The notes below the pieces were generated by a model. It made no database searches, was not told where the DNA came from, and was given only the letters and a program-made list of their open reading frames with translations. Positions 11,269-22,045 of a stretch of DNA of 64,000 bases are shown one piece after another (position 1 is the first letter of the stretch; each line of letters opens with the position of its first letter). A program made the translations under genes and the position numbers. Origin of the DNA: Wallemia ichthyophaga EXF-994 (lineage: Eukaryota; Basidiomycota; Wallemiomycetes; Wallemiales; Wallemiaceae); the NCBI RefSeq assembly GCF_000400465.1, contig NW_008806286.1, positions 2,762-66,761 on the forward strand, in the 5' to 3' direction.

Positions 11269-11352
11269 TTTTTTTGTAATTTTTATCCGATAAGCAATTT
11301 AATAGTGTTTGCGCAAGTAATTTACTAGCCTTCGTGGTTCGAACCAACTGCG

Positions 11353-12406
11353 ATGGGAACAGACGCACACGCGCACGCACGAGTTTCGAAAGAGCGCAAC
11401 AAGTACAATGAGTTGCTATCATCAGTGAAGCGCACAGAACGCGTATCTGATATTGAGATTGAGGAGAAGCTCAAGAAGCTGCGCAGGCTGATTGTGCTCT
11501 ATGGAATACCAACATCGCCGCCGAACCTACGCCCACTGGTGTGGAAGCTGCTTCTTAAAGTACACGACATGAGCAGCCACGATTTCCTCAGATTAGTGAG
11601 CAGGGGGAGGAGTCCCGTTGCCGATAAGATACGCAACGATGCGTCACGCACGCTTAAATCAGACAGTGACTTTCAAACTTGCGTCGGCGAGCAGAAGCTT
11701 ATTAGACTGTTGGACGCGTTTGCTTGGAGAACGGAAGAGAGAGGTGACGGCGAGAGTCTTTATGTGCAAGGGATGAATGTCTTAGCTGCACCATTCCTCT
11801 ATGTCCAGCCAACGGAGCTAGAAGCATTCAACTGCTTTGCCAGGTTCATCGAACTCACTTGTCCACTTTACGTCTTGCCGACGTTGGAGGGCGTCCATCG
11901 GGGACTGCGATTGGTGGACAAGTGCTTGCAGATCGTTGACGCTAAACTCTACTCACATCTGCGTAGACACAACCTCACAGCTGAGATATATGCATTTCCG
12001 TGTGAGTTGGTTTTTCACGGTGCTCACACGCCACTCTCACTCACCCCTCACACAACACTCGCAGCCGTTCTCACCCTCAGCGCTTGTACTCCGCCCTTAG
12101 ACCAGGTACTCTGTCTGTGGGACTTCCTGCTCGCTTTCGGACCGCATATGAATGTACTCTGCGTTATTGCGCAGGTTCTACTCATGCGCGATGACCTTTT
12201 GGCCACTAGCAGCCCAATGAAGCTGCTTAGAATGTTTCCTCCGCTAGACGCTCAGCCTATCATCAGCATTGCAGTAACGTTAGTGAGAGATATACCCGAG
12301 GACGTGAGTGGGGGTTTAGAGGATACAAACCTGTGCAGCTAACAAAGACGTGCAGGTGTATGATGACTTGGTGAGACATTGTTTTGATCCACGCGAGAAT
12401 TATTAG
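11353..12406 (+). CDS. BUB2: Spindle-position checkpoint GAP subunit Bub2 (TBC domain)
   Basis: Rab-GAP-like TBC protein that with Bfa1 restrains the mitotic exit GTPase Tem1 (Cdc16/Byr4 in fission yeast). Exons are 11353-12001, 12065-12303 and 12356-12406, giving 312 aa, the usual Bub2 size. Diagnostic blocks are YVQGMNVLAAPFLYV, PLYVLPTLEGVHRGLRLVDK, AEIYAFPSVLTLSACTPPLD (across the first splice) and LWDFLLAFGPHMNVLCVIAQ. The first intron is 63 nt with no in-frame stop, so an unspliced RNA stays open there. The last exon gives PEDVYDDLVRHCFDP, matching the family. Confidence 0.93.
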
Positions 12407-12475
12407 AAGGACGTATTTATAATATTATACCACGGAATCATGTAAAGTATTTCATTATATCATTTAAAAGTATAA

Positions 12476-13448
12476 TTACGCACTCAACGTCGTTTGGATA
12501 AATAGTATGTAGAGACCAGCTACAGACTTTGCATCAATCGCCTTATCATTTCTATGCAAGCCAACAAAAGCACGCCTATATCTATTCATCTGCGCCGGAG
12601 TGATTTGTTTGAGGGGGAGATCTATTACTGGGCGGTGTGGGTCAGAGAAATCTTTCTGGGGCAAGGGGAGTAAGTCTTTTGGAAGAGCTATGGTAACACT
12701 ACCGCCAACGCCAGCGTTATCAGCTGAGGCGGATGTGATGGCAGATGAAACCTGCGTAGTTGTAGCTTCGAGGACTTGTAAGTAGTTTGCAGCAGTGGCT
12801 GGCATGGTCATGACGCCAATGTTAACCTTTTTCTGCTTCTGAGTTGTTAAAATGTTGAGTAGTTGAGTGTAGTTGATTGATTCATCCTCGAGAAGAACAC
12901 TGATGAGTGGCTGATCCCAGCGAGTTGCACCGTTTGGTTCTTCATATCTGAAAGCGAGTTGATCGAAGCTGGATGGGTGTGAGGGGTTGGTTCAAGTTGT
13001 GATAGAGCTTTATCCACACTCACACCTCGCTCGAATATCCATCCTCTCTCTGATTGTTGAGCTGCCTCGCCTGATCTGTACTGGCTAGCGTCCATAGTGT
13101 CAAATTCAACGCACCAACTTCACGCGCTGTGCAATAAAGCTGATAACGAAACCCTTTAATGTAATTCGGTGCATCGCATATAACGATAGTATTCTTATCG
13201 AGGTAGCGTTCAACTGCTGCGAATATAGCACCTCTGGCTGGTTTTTCTAGGCGTGTATCTCTGTAAATATCTCTATCCAAGTCAAAATCATGCTCGCTAA
13301 CGATTCTAACATTGAGATTCCGTCCTTTGAGTGTTCCCTGGCTTTGCTCGCTTATCTCGCCCAATCGCGGTTGAATATAATTATAAAGCTGTGTGCTGCG
13401 TGTAGATTTCCCGCTGGCTGGTAGACCAGTTACGATAACGAGTGCCAT
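12476..13448 (-). CDS. KTI12: Elongator-associated P-loop protein KTI12
   Basis: Kti12 binds Elongator and is required for tRNA wobble-uridine modification; it is related to the tRNA kinase PSTK. Exons on the minus strand are 13448-13024 and 12968-12476 (55-nt intron), giving 305 aa. It begins with a Walker A motif, VTGLPASGKST (residues about 5-15). Other blocks are CDAPNYIKGFRYQLYC, RYEEPNG after the splice, and the C-terminal MNRYRRAFVGLHR region typical of the family. The start codon at 13448 is 18 bp from the divergent ALG1 start. Confidence 0.9.
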
Positions 13449-13466
13449 GGTTGTTTCTCACTGGCA

Positions 13467-14994
13467 ATGGCTTTATCTGATACCACCATGTTCTTAATCA
13501 TCTGCGTTTTCATTTTTATTTTCATTTTTACTTTTTTATCTCTTGCTTTCCTTTATAGGCAGCGCGTCGATTGCCATCTCGCAGCAGTTGTCGTCCTCGG
13601 GGATGTCGGCAGGAGTCCGCGGAGTATGTACCACGCGCTGAGCTTGTTGGATAATGGCTATGACGTAATGTTGGTTGGCTATAAAGGTTGGTGCTGTGTT
13701 TGTGCCTGTCTCTTACCTTACACGCGCTGCAAAGGCTCAACACCCATCGAACAGCTGCAGAATAAGAGAGTCAAATTGTGCACAATAGACACTCCCTCTA
13801 ACCAGCGAATGGCTACTAGAATCATCACTCAAACTTTCTCCCTTCTCTCCCTCTTCTTGGCTTCTAAAAGGATTCCCATGTGGACACTCTTCCAGACTCC
13901 ACCGGCTATTCCAACACTCGTCGTCGCTCAACTACTCAGAATTATCACTGGCACACGCATCATCATTGACTGGCACAATACTGCTTTCTCCCTCCTCGCA
14001 TTGAAGTGGGGCAAGGCACACCCTTTGGTTCGCCTGTCCATGTGTATAGAGAGGGTGGCTGGAAAAGTTGCCGATGTGCACTTGTTCGTTACACACGCTA
14101 TGAGGATTCAATTGAGTTATGAGTGGGGACTGACGTGGGTAGTGTGAAAATTTTTACTTTTTTGTCTCACAACTGCTGCAGCGGGAAGAAACTCACCTTA
14201 CACGACAAACCATTGAGTACGTTCAAACGCCTTTCCTTGACGGAGAGGGGGAGTGTAAGTGGCCATGCGTGGTGGTATCAAGCCATACTCACTCACACCA
14301 CTCACAGCTACTCTCCCGCCTCAATCTCACAGATGACCCAGCTTTCCATCCCTCCAGCAGCGATACAGACGTGCGTACAGCTCTCCTCGTTACCAGCACA
14401 TCTTGGACACCCGACGAAGACTTTGACATGCTCCTCTCGGCGTTAGAGACATACGAAAAGGCAAAGGCGAGCAGTGGTAATAGCCAACTCCCCAACATTC
14501 TCCTCGCTATTACAGGCAGGGGACCACTGAAACAGGAGTTTGAAAAACGCGTTCACCATCTAGAGAAGACTTGGAAGTGTGTCAGAGTGTGCACCGTCTG
14601 GCTCGAGCCTCATGACTACCCAAAGCTTCTTGGCGCGGCTCATCTAGGCCTCTCTTTTCACTCCAGCTCATCCGGGTTAGATCTCCCGATGAAGGTAGTC
14701 GATATGTTCGGCGCTGGATTGCCTGTCTGTGCGCTTAACTTTGCTTGCCTCCACGAACTCGTCGTCGATGGCGTCAATGGTCTTACTTTCGAGAGTGGCA
14801 CCCAGCTCGGAGGGCAATTAGTGGTGGGTTGTGCAGTTATATAGGGGTAATCTGCTCACACTTTTCTTCCCCTTTCACAGGACCTCCTCGCTAGCAAGAA
14901 TAAACTGTCGAACCTGCGCGATTATCTCGCTCATTCGGCCGACGCCGATTGGCAGACCAACTGGAATACCCACCTAAATGTGCTATTGGAATAG
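13467..14994 (+). CDS. ALG1: Chitobiosyldiphosphodolichol beta-1,4-mannosyltransferase
   Basis: ER enzyme that adds the first mannose to the dolichol-linked oligosaccharide for N-glycosylation. Exons are 13467-13686, 13735-14134, 14182-14254, 14308-14823 and 14881-14994, giving 440 aa. An N-terminal anchor (FLIICVFIFIFIFTFLSLAF) fits the membrane topology. Recognised blocks are VVVLGDVGRSPRSMYHALSL, IIIDWHNTAFSLLAL, TLHDKP, TSWTPDEDF and HSSSSGLDLPMKVVDMFGAG, the last being the GT33 sugar-nucleotide region. The first intron is 48 nt and stop-free. The next ATG, at 13488, would shorten the N-terminus by seven residues and enlarge the very small gap to KTI12. Confidence 0.92.
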
Positions 14995-15098
14995 AGAGTG
15001 TGTGATAATGTATATGTATATTATGTTGTGTACTATGTTATGTGTATTGTCATGTATCATGTACTATGAACTTTAAGTCATGATCCATGTGTACTATG

Positions 15099-16148
15099 CT
15101 ACGTGCCATGCAACGATACACCATTCAATCCAAATGTCATACTGAGTTTGTTGTTTGCTGCGAGGTGTTCAAGTGTGGATTCATCTTCACCCTCACTAAT
15201 GAGGACGTTGAAGCTGTCTAGTTGTGGCCCACTAATAAACAACCTCCGATCCTCGAGAAGGGCGATAGAGTGGTGCACACCTGACCATATGTTGATTGCT
15301 TTGCAGGGTAGTGCGACTTTGGATGGTGTGGGAGTGATCACCACCTTGCCGTCCATCAGATGCAGTCCAACCGTGTAGATATCTCCTGCTAATGGATGTC
15401 AGAGGGGGTGATTAGACTAACACTTTCAGATCTGCAGACTATCAGACATGAAATTTGCAGTGCTTCACGTCATCGTCGCTCAGAAATGGTAATCTAGCAA
15501 AATCTAGCAAATCTAGCAACTCAGCTGGCCTCTGCGGTTGTTTGCATCCTTCTAAGAGAAGAGAAAGTGAAGAAAAAGCGACTCACATTCATCCAAAAAC
15601 CATGAATGGGCACCAGCGAAGGAAATCCTGCGCACGTAGCGACATCCAGCTGTGTCTAGGTATGGCGACAGAAGCAAAGGTTCAACGCCAGTCTCTTGCA
15701 CCAGGCACAGCCCCCCATACTCGGAATTGCCCCAACCAACGACATGGCCGTCGTTAGTGAGCACACCCGCAGAGTCACCATTTGCGGACATCTGTCTGAC
15801 ACCACCCTGAGCCATGAAATCCCATTCCACCTGCTCAAAAGACTCGCTAAGCGGGTGGGTGGGCGAGTGACCGAGTTGCTTATCCGTGTTCAGTCCAGCG
15901 CTGAGTACCGAGGTGTGTGTGGTCAGATAGACATTGGAGAGACTTGTGTGGGTGGATGTCACTGCTTCTCTTGCGCGTACTTGTATCGCCGTCGGCTCGA
16001 TCACTCGCTGCCTTCTCGCTCTCCCCAGCTGCCCAAATGCATTTCTGCCGCTGAGGATGGCTACACCATTGATCAATTTAGCTTCAAAATCTATCTGCGG
16101 TTGCAATTTGACATTTCGCGTTAGCGCATTGCTGATGGTTCTGAGCAT
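15099..16148 (-). CDS. RCC1-repeat protein, possibly mitochondrial (RCC1L/FMP25-like)
   Basis: A beta-propeller protein with RCC1 repeats. The 5' exon (16148 to about 15588) contains LSGRNAFGQLGRARRQ, LSAGLNTDKQLGHS and HVVGWGNSEYGGL, all typical repeat blades, ending GAHSWFLDE. The 3' part, ending at 15099, has IYTVGLHLMDGK and WSGVHHSIALLEDRRLF. One 62-nt intron (15525-15586) is likely. I could not place the next junction between about 15375 and 15450 without a stop, so the middle of the model is uncertain. The basic N-terminus (MLRTISNALTRNVKL) could be a mitochondrial presequence. The partner is unknown. Confidence 0.65.
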
Positions 16149-16252
16149 AGAGGAGAATGGGGCACATGAGTCATATGAGCTGTGCCAGGGCTATAAAAAG
16201 TGGTATATGGCACTGCGATCGTGCTCTCCACCACCACGAACCAGCGCTCACG

Positions 16253-17186
16253 ATGACGACGCATAAATTCAACCAAGTGGATGTCTTCACCGACGAGCCA
16301 TACCGCGGCAACGCGCTAGCAGTGGTTAGCCTTACCGCGGGTACAGCTACAGACGATGGCGCGATGCAGCGATTCGCCAACTGGACGAATCTCAGCGAGA
16401 CGACGTTCCTCGCGCCATCCAACAAAGCCGACTACAGCGTGCGGATATTCACACCCGCCTGCGAGCTACCCTTCGCGGGCCACCCGACGCTGGGCACTGC
16501 GCATGTGTATCTTAACGCCTTGTCGCCCGAGCAGCGCCGGGCTATTGCTGACAGAGGCGGCAGCCTTACCCAGGAATGCGCCGCTGGGGTATTGCAGCTG
16601 CGGTGGGATGCGCGCTCCGATGTCATATCCTTCCAGGCACCGCCTCTGAATCGGTTCGCAGACGTGCAGGCCGAGCTGCTCGATAGAGTGTGCAGAGGCG
16701 TTAGCATCAGCAGGGATGATATTGTCGACGCCAAGTGGATCGATAACGGACCGCCGTGGTTTGCACTGCGATTGCATAACGCGGATATCGTCCTTGATGC
16801 CAAGTTGTCCGATAGAGGCGCAATAGACGGCCTCTACTTTGGTATATTTGGCGAGCACACGGCTGGACACTCTCAGGCTACTTTCGAAGTGCGCGGTTTC
16901 GCTTACGATGTGGGCGAGGATCCCGTTACTGGGTCACTCAAGTGGGTTTTTAAATACTTATCACTATACGTATATGCAGCTTACACAACTCGCACATATC
17001 ACTATCACCATCACTCACAGCGCAGGGATTGCTATGTGGATGAAAAATGAAACACCTGCTCACTACTTGAACTCCCAAGGCACGGCTCTCGGTAGAAAGG
17101 GATTGGTGAGCGTGACGAAAGACGGCGATGACATTTGGATTGGTGGGAGTGTGATGGGGTGTATCGAAGGCACGGTTGTCCTTTGA
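16253..17186 (+). CDS. PhzF-family isomerase/epimerase-like protein
   Basis: Member of the PhzF (phenazine biosynthesis-like) fold, with two related halves. Exons are 16253-16941 and 17021-17186 (79-nt intron), giving 284 aa. It starts FNQVDVFTDEPYRGNALAVV and has LSETTFLAP with the Glu that is catalytic in PhzF enzymes, FTPACELPFAGHPTLGTAH, and EDPVTGSLNAGIAMWM across the splice. I start at ATG 16253 because the conserved N-terminus begins there. Fungal members have no firmly known substrate, so it should not be called a phenazine gene. It diverges from the RCC1-like gene (104 bp between starts). Confidence 0.88.
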
Positions 17187-17357
17187 TGGGAGGCGGAGTG
17201 GTTGTATCGTATGGCGCGTGGCGTGTGGATATGCGAGCATCCCCGAGCGCCCTTCTAAACTCATTTGAAAACGTGTTTTATCTTTTATTTTATTCTGACT
17301 TGCTTTTCGTTAAGCCGACGATTCCTTCTCCTTATCAACCATATCATCCAACCGATT

Positions 17358-18677
17358 ATGTCACAAATGCAAAAAGAATTGGCAGCGAAATGGTCAAAAT
17401 TGTCAGAGGACATTGACGCGCAGCAAGATGAAACAGACGAGGCTGCCGACGGGCTCGGAGTACTTGGGTTAGTGTGATAGCGGCAGCGATGTTTGCTATG
17501 CGTGATAAACATGACACAAACGCTAACTCGCAGCACAAACCCAGCGGAAGAAACACGACGCGCACGACGCCAACCCAATACACCCCACTCAGCGGCCAAG
17601 GGTACTTCAGCGAAGCACTGCAAGTGGAGACGACGCCGGGGTGTGTGTTCCGCGTGTACTACACTCCACCACAGCACGACAGTCCTGTTTTTGTTTTCCA
17701 CCAAGGCGCTGGCTATGCTGGACTATCTTTCGCCTGTCTTGCAAAAGAACTGTGGCGGCTTAGTGGGGGGAGAGTGGGCACGCTTGCTTTCGACGCACGC
17801 GCACATGGTGGGTTGGTGTGGGTTTTGATGCTACCTTCTCTTCTGATCTACCGCTACAGGCAAGACAAGTATAAAAGACGGTGATGAATTCGACGAGTAT
17901 GATTTGTCACTCGATACACTCACAAATGACCTCACTAGCATTCTTGAGAGGGTGTTTACTGGGAGCCACAAGAATAAATTCATTCTAGCCGGTCATAGCA
18001 TGGGCGGGAGCGTGTGTGCGCACGCAGTCGCACCCGTCTCGGAGCGTATCGGTGAAGTCATCGGGCTATGCATACTGGATGCAGTAGAAGGCACGGCTAT
18101 TGAAGCACTTCCGGCAATGGCGGGGATTTTGAAAGGTAATCCAGCCTCATTCTCGTCGTTGAGCGATGCTATTGTTTGGCATATCCATCACAAGATAATT
18201 CGCAATACAGAATCAGCTAGGCTGTCCGTACCTTCAATGGTGGTAGAGAGGGAGGGGAAATGGATATGGAGGACTGACTTGCTGAAGACCGAGCCGTTCT
18301 GGTTAAGTGGGTGGTGTTTGAATAATGCATGTCTCACACTCACACTCACACTTACTCACTCCACTAGACTGGTTTAAAGGGCTTTCAAACAAATTCATTG
18401 CAGCTAAACCTTCCAAGCTGCTCGTTCTCGCCGGGGCTGATAAACTAGATACGCCGCTTATGATTGCTCAGATGCAGGGAAAATTCCAACTCAACGTCAT
18501 CCAGAATGTCGGGCATTGTCTTCAGGAGGTGAGCGTGTTTATAATGCTCTCATACTCCACTCACACTCCACCCAGGACGATCCTGCACGCGTCGCCCAAG
18601 TCTTGTATGCATTTTACGAAAGGAACTTTGGACAGTCGATTGATCTCTCAAAAATAAAGAAAGTGGGACAGGTTTAG
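17358..18677 (+). CDS. PPE1: Protein phosphatase 2A methylesterase 1
   Basis: Alpha/beta hydrolase that removes the C-terminal methyl ester from the PP2A catalytic subunit. Exons are 17358-17467, 17545-17807, 17860-18306, 18368-18528 and 18576-18677, giving 360 aa. Blocks include [26 protein letters not shown] across a splice, [14 protein letters not shown] with the nucleophile Ser, [25 protein letters not shown], and [20 protein letters not shown] followed by [11 protein letters not shown] with the catalytic His. Intron 1 has two possible acceptors (17532 or 17544); I chose 17544 because it fits the branch-site distance and donor phase. The N-terminus is less certain. Confidence 0.9.
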
Positions 18678-18808
18678 AATGCATCTATATCGCTTGTATT
18701 ATTCATTGGAATAAAAAATGTGACCCATCAGTGCACGCCGGCATTCTGCGAAGCACAGAGATTCTTCTTACAGCGCGATAACGCAACGCCGCCGAACACC
18801 ACCCAAAA

Positions 18809-19677
18809 ATGGCAGACGCTCTCGAAGAAGCTGTACTCAGCGGCCGCCTATTTACCAATGGCCTTGCAATTAACGAGCGAGCGAATGGAGACGATGAGGA
18901 TGGCTTCGATGACGACGAGAAGAGCGCAGGTGATGGCCAATCTGAAAAAGCTAGCGATGACGACGATGTGGATGCCAGCAATGCTCAAAGCCAGCGCACT
19001 GGCCCTCGCACCGGCGCAAAGGGTGTCAAGGAGGATGCACGCATCCATGAAGAGAAACAGTCTCTATCCAGCCTCACCGATGAGAAAGCTAAATCGGATT
19101 ACCTCAAATCGAAAGCACTGGTTATGTCACAAAGCGAGAGTGATACAGATGACTCAGAGAGACAGGCTCGCGAGTCATACAGACGTACACGTATTAGGCA
19201 GCTCAAAATGGCCTCTACTGGTGGTGTTCGTGTCTTTGGTCATTTGCGAAAGGTCGATGCCAACACGTACATCACTGCCATCGACGACGAGGAAGAGGAT
19301 GTCTTTGTGGTTATTCTCATTAAGGATAATGTGGGTTTGGTGTGGTGTGTACAGGCTCGATTCATTCTAACACCCATCTCCAGTCTATTGAAGCTTGCGT
19401 CGATTTAGAATACTCTTTCGCTAGCTTGGCTCAGGTTTACACCTCTACCAAGTTCCTCTCGGGTGAAGCAACAACATTGGAATTCGGTCTCGATGCTCAT
19501 GGCGTACCAGACCCAGACATTTTACCCACTGTGCTCGTTTATAGAGCCGGCAGCCTCCACTCCTCCCTCATTCGTCCCGATTTAGAGAAAAGCCCCGTCG
19601 AGCAGACTCTCGCTGACGACGGCGTCCTCCAGTTGGTCGAGAGAGCCGTCGACGAGAACGGTGACCTTGACGAGTAG
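18809..19677 (+). CDS. Phosducin-like protein
   Basis: Thioredoxin-fold co-chaperone family that works with the CCT chaperonin or G-protein beta-gamma. Exons are 18809-19330 and 19384-19677 (53-nt intron with TTCTAAC branch site), giving 271 aa. An acidic N-terminal tail (GDDEDGFDDDEK) is followed by a charged helix (RRTRIRQLKM), then VRVFGHLRKVDANTYITAID, FVVILIKDNSIEACVDLEYS and DPDILPTVLVYRAGSL, matching the phosducin thioredoxin domain. A shorter 24-nt intron is also formally possible but gives a poorer match. Closest subtype (PhLP1 or phosducin) not determined. Confidence 0.82.
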
Positions 19678-20010
19678 TTCCCATTTTACACATTAATTAT
19701 ATACACTAACCATCAGCTTGGATACCCTTCTCAATACTTTTTCGCTTCACCTTATTGAACTCCTCTTGTCAACTTTGTTTGTCATACATTTGAGTTATAG
19801 AACCTTTTGGCTGTTGTGCTAGCACAATGCGCATACATTTTTGTACAGAAGATTGTATGTCATCTGCATAAGGTTACTATGAACTGCAGAAATTTTAATG
19901 TATTCAGACATGCTTTCGACTGCTACTTCATTATGAAGCAGACTGTTTAATTAAAATTATTTTAGGTTGTACTTTCGCGATGCAGAAAGATGCAAAAAAA
20001 AAAGAATATT
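19678..20010. other. Intergenic region
   Basis: About 330 bp, AT-rich, with no coding signal I can support. It ends at the A-run (19994-20003) that is the Pol III terminator of the minus-strand tRNA gene. Confidence 0.5.
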
Positions 20011-20089
20011 GCATCAACCGGGAATCGAACCCGGGGCCGATCAAGTTTCCTAGTGGGAACGATCGAGGTTACCACTACCCCATCAATGC
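20011..20089 (-). tRNA. tRNA-Gly (anticodon CCC) with a short intron
   Basis: The minus strand folds as a tRNA. Acceptor stem GCATTGA pairs with TTGATGC (G-U pairs allowed). D arm is GGGT...ACCT, anticodon stem GATCG with TGATC, and T arm CCGGG-TTCGATT-CCCGG. The loop TTCCCA places CCC at the anticodon, and about 9 nt (CTAGGAAAC) must be removed between positions 37 and 38. A run of ten T follows the 3' end. An alternative stem register would read TCC but puts a non-purine at position 37, so CCC is preferred. Confidence 0.85.
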
Positions 20090-20473
20090 TGAACTTCTTA
20101 TGTTCTAGTTCAGATATATTCCAAAAGTTTTGTATAAAACAGATCAATTGCCGTTTCGGCGTGACATGAGACAAAATGGTGGCTCAGTGTAATTGAAAAC
20201 CACCAACAATTTACAAATTACGATGCTAGTCAAGAAACGCTTCCAGTAAAGTCAGCACCCCATTTGACTCTTCATGCTTTAAGAAGTGTTGATGAACGCA
20301 GCTTGAACATGTATCGTCCTAACAATATAATCAGATTTCACCATCATCATCATTTAGTGAGAACAATGAGAAGACCCCAAATCTAATCTATTTAAACGAT
20401 TCCTTTTTAGATAGATAGATAGAAATTATAATATAGTCAAAAACGTTACAACGATTAATAATCTTAGCCTATC
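20090..20473. other. Spacer between tRNA-Gly and a LINE relic
   Basis: Roughly 380 bp with no recognised gene. It contains short simple repeats (catcatcatcat near 20341; atagatagatag near 20412). Confidence 0.5.
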
Positions 20474-21039
20474 TATACTTCTTGTGCATTGAAAGCTGAC
20501 GATTGTAGTGACTCAAAGGGATGCGGTTCTTGGCACGTGCACCGTAAATTGGGAGGTAACTACGTGGAGCTACCGGAGGTGCATGGGTGGGTGCTGAGCT
20601 GGTGTTTGAAGAACTCGTAGAGAGTTATAAGAGCTTTTTCATTTGAAAGCATATATTTCATCTTGAACCTTAACTCCAATCCATATATCCTCCTCCTCAA
20701 CGATAATCTTGCATGATCGAATTTAACTACATCTGAAAATCCTGTGTGTGATACTGTCTACTTCATTGCACTTGCTGCAAAGTGGTGAGTCATACAGTTT
20801 GAATCGGAATCGGTAAGACTAGGCAGTAGGGAAGTGGCCTGAGCGGATCTGTGTGGCCACACTTCGCGCTCCACAGGGAAGCTTGTTGAAAATCCTGGCC
20901 GCCTTTGTAGAAGTTATCATACCCATTGCTCTGACTGCATCTTTCGACTTTGTTCCTGGTAAACTACGTGCATCTACTCTCAAGAGAGCAGTGTGTCGCT
21001 CACGCAGTTGTCCAAGGAAAGCGGAAAGAGCCGGCTTGC
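20474..21039 (-). mobile_element. Decayed LINE ORF2 C-terminal fragment
   Basis: The minus strand reads as the end of an ORF2 protein of a LINE other than the one at position 1. It has LSAFLGQLRERHTALL, QIRSGHFPT, YRFRFKLYDSPLCSKC and a Cys-His finger (CSKCNEVDSITHRIFRC), as in RNase H-bearing fungal LINEs. A TAG stop lies in frame after GHFPTA. The frame must shift after FRC to continue with DHARLSLRRRIYGLELRF and YEFFKHQLSTHP, and shift again for the basic end (RAKNRIPLSHYNRQL) that stops at about 20474. It is a pseudogene. The 5' side runs into the assembly gap. Confidence 0.75.
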
Positions 21040-21103
21040 NNNNNNNNNNNNNNNNNNNNNNNNNNNNNNNNNNNNNNNNNNNNNNNNNNNNNNNNNNNNN
21101 NNN
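21040..21103. other. Assembly gap (64 N)
   Basis: Sixty-four undetermined bases. Inferred: a repeat-caused join, because LINE pieces of opposite orientation lie on both sides. The true length is unknown. Confidence 0.99.
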
Positions 21104-21232
21104 CGCGGGACAAGCGGGCGTACTAACCGATATACTAACAAGGATTGATGAGCACTTGCCCCTCTAATCCAAACCAAATCCGTTTGCCAAAATCACTCAT
21201 CCGCTGTACGAGTATTATCATAGCCAAATGAT

Positions 21233-22020
21233 ATGGACGGTAATCATCGAAAATCGGCTGATTTGCTGGAAGGACATCAAAGTCCTCCCAGTGAATCCTC
21301 AAGCGCCGCATTTTATGGGAAGTACCTTTTAACCGATAAATCCTTTGATTTCAGTGCTCAAGACCCACGTGAAAACCTCACCGAGTCGCAAGACGGGAGG
21401 ACAGAGCTAAAGGCTCAACGATAATTTAAATAAAAGGCTTAGAGCCAGTACTGACGCTTATATAAGTCGTTCCCCTACACCTGCGGTAAAGGAGCAAATC
21501 TCCAAGGCTATGGAGCAAGCCCTCGAAAAGTTCAAAGTAGAGGCAAGAGACACATTGAGAGAGTGTCTACACGAGCAACAACACAATTTAGCCAAATATC
21601 TCAAGGAGACGACCCTGGCACTCGAGCAGCAAATACAAGAATTAAAAGAGCAAAACGTAGAGCCACAAATTATGCCTGCAGCACCATCGTACGCACAGAA
21701 AGCAGCTGCAGAAACCCCAACGGTACCGTCAAAAAAAAGGCGATCACGCTCACACTTCATCAAGCCGACCCAGCCAAGCCAGTTCTGAGTGACAATTATA
21801 TAAAGCCGGCCGATACCAAGAGAATAATGGACGAACACATAGCAAAGACGTTCGACGATCGACTTCATATCACGGAGAACTTCATTAGCACCGCCAAACG
21901 TCTCCCCACAAAGTCCTTCAAACTACAAGCGCAAGACTCTAAGATAGCTATGGAGCTCAGAAAATTAATGGACGCGGTTTAAAAATGTATTGTTTTAACA
22001 TAATTAAATACGATTATAAT
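21233..22020 (+). mobile_element. LINE ORF1 (gag-like) relic with two frameshifts
   Basis: Coding-like sequence from ATG 21233 to a stop at 21982, read in three successive frames. The first part (SADLLEGHQSPPSESSS) leads into a coiled coil (EQALEKFKVEARDTLRE to LALEQQIQELKEQN). The third part has ITLTLHQADPAKPVLSD and IMDEHIAKTFDDRLH, which resembles the ORF1 proteins of fungal LINEs. One frame change lies near 21420; the other is at an eight-A run near 21734. ORF1 is cut off soon after this domain and is followed by an AT-rich tail that ends about 25 bp before the tRNA-Leu gene. It lies on the strand opposite to the ORF2 fragment. Confidence 0.65.
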
Positions 22021-22045
22021 ATAGCTGAGCCTCCCGCCAAGAAGA

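Noticed and set aside
12476-12811. A separate 111-aa gene
   Set aside because: It is the C-terminal part of KTI12. The frame continues upstream and joins the P-loop exon through a 55-nt intron, and the end matches the Kti12 family.
16157-16252. An upstream ATG for the PhzF-family gene
   Set aside because: The extra 32 residues have no family match and would run into the divergent RCC1-like leader.
16253-17186. Phenazine biosynthesis cluster
   Set aside because: Only the widespread PhzF fold is present; no other phenazine or secondary-metabolite gene lies nearby.
19331-19354. A 24-nt intron in the phosducin-like gene
   Set aside because: Too short. The 53-nt version ends after a proper branch site and gives a better protein match.
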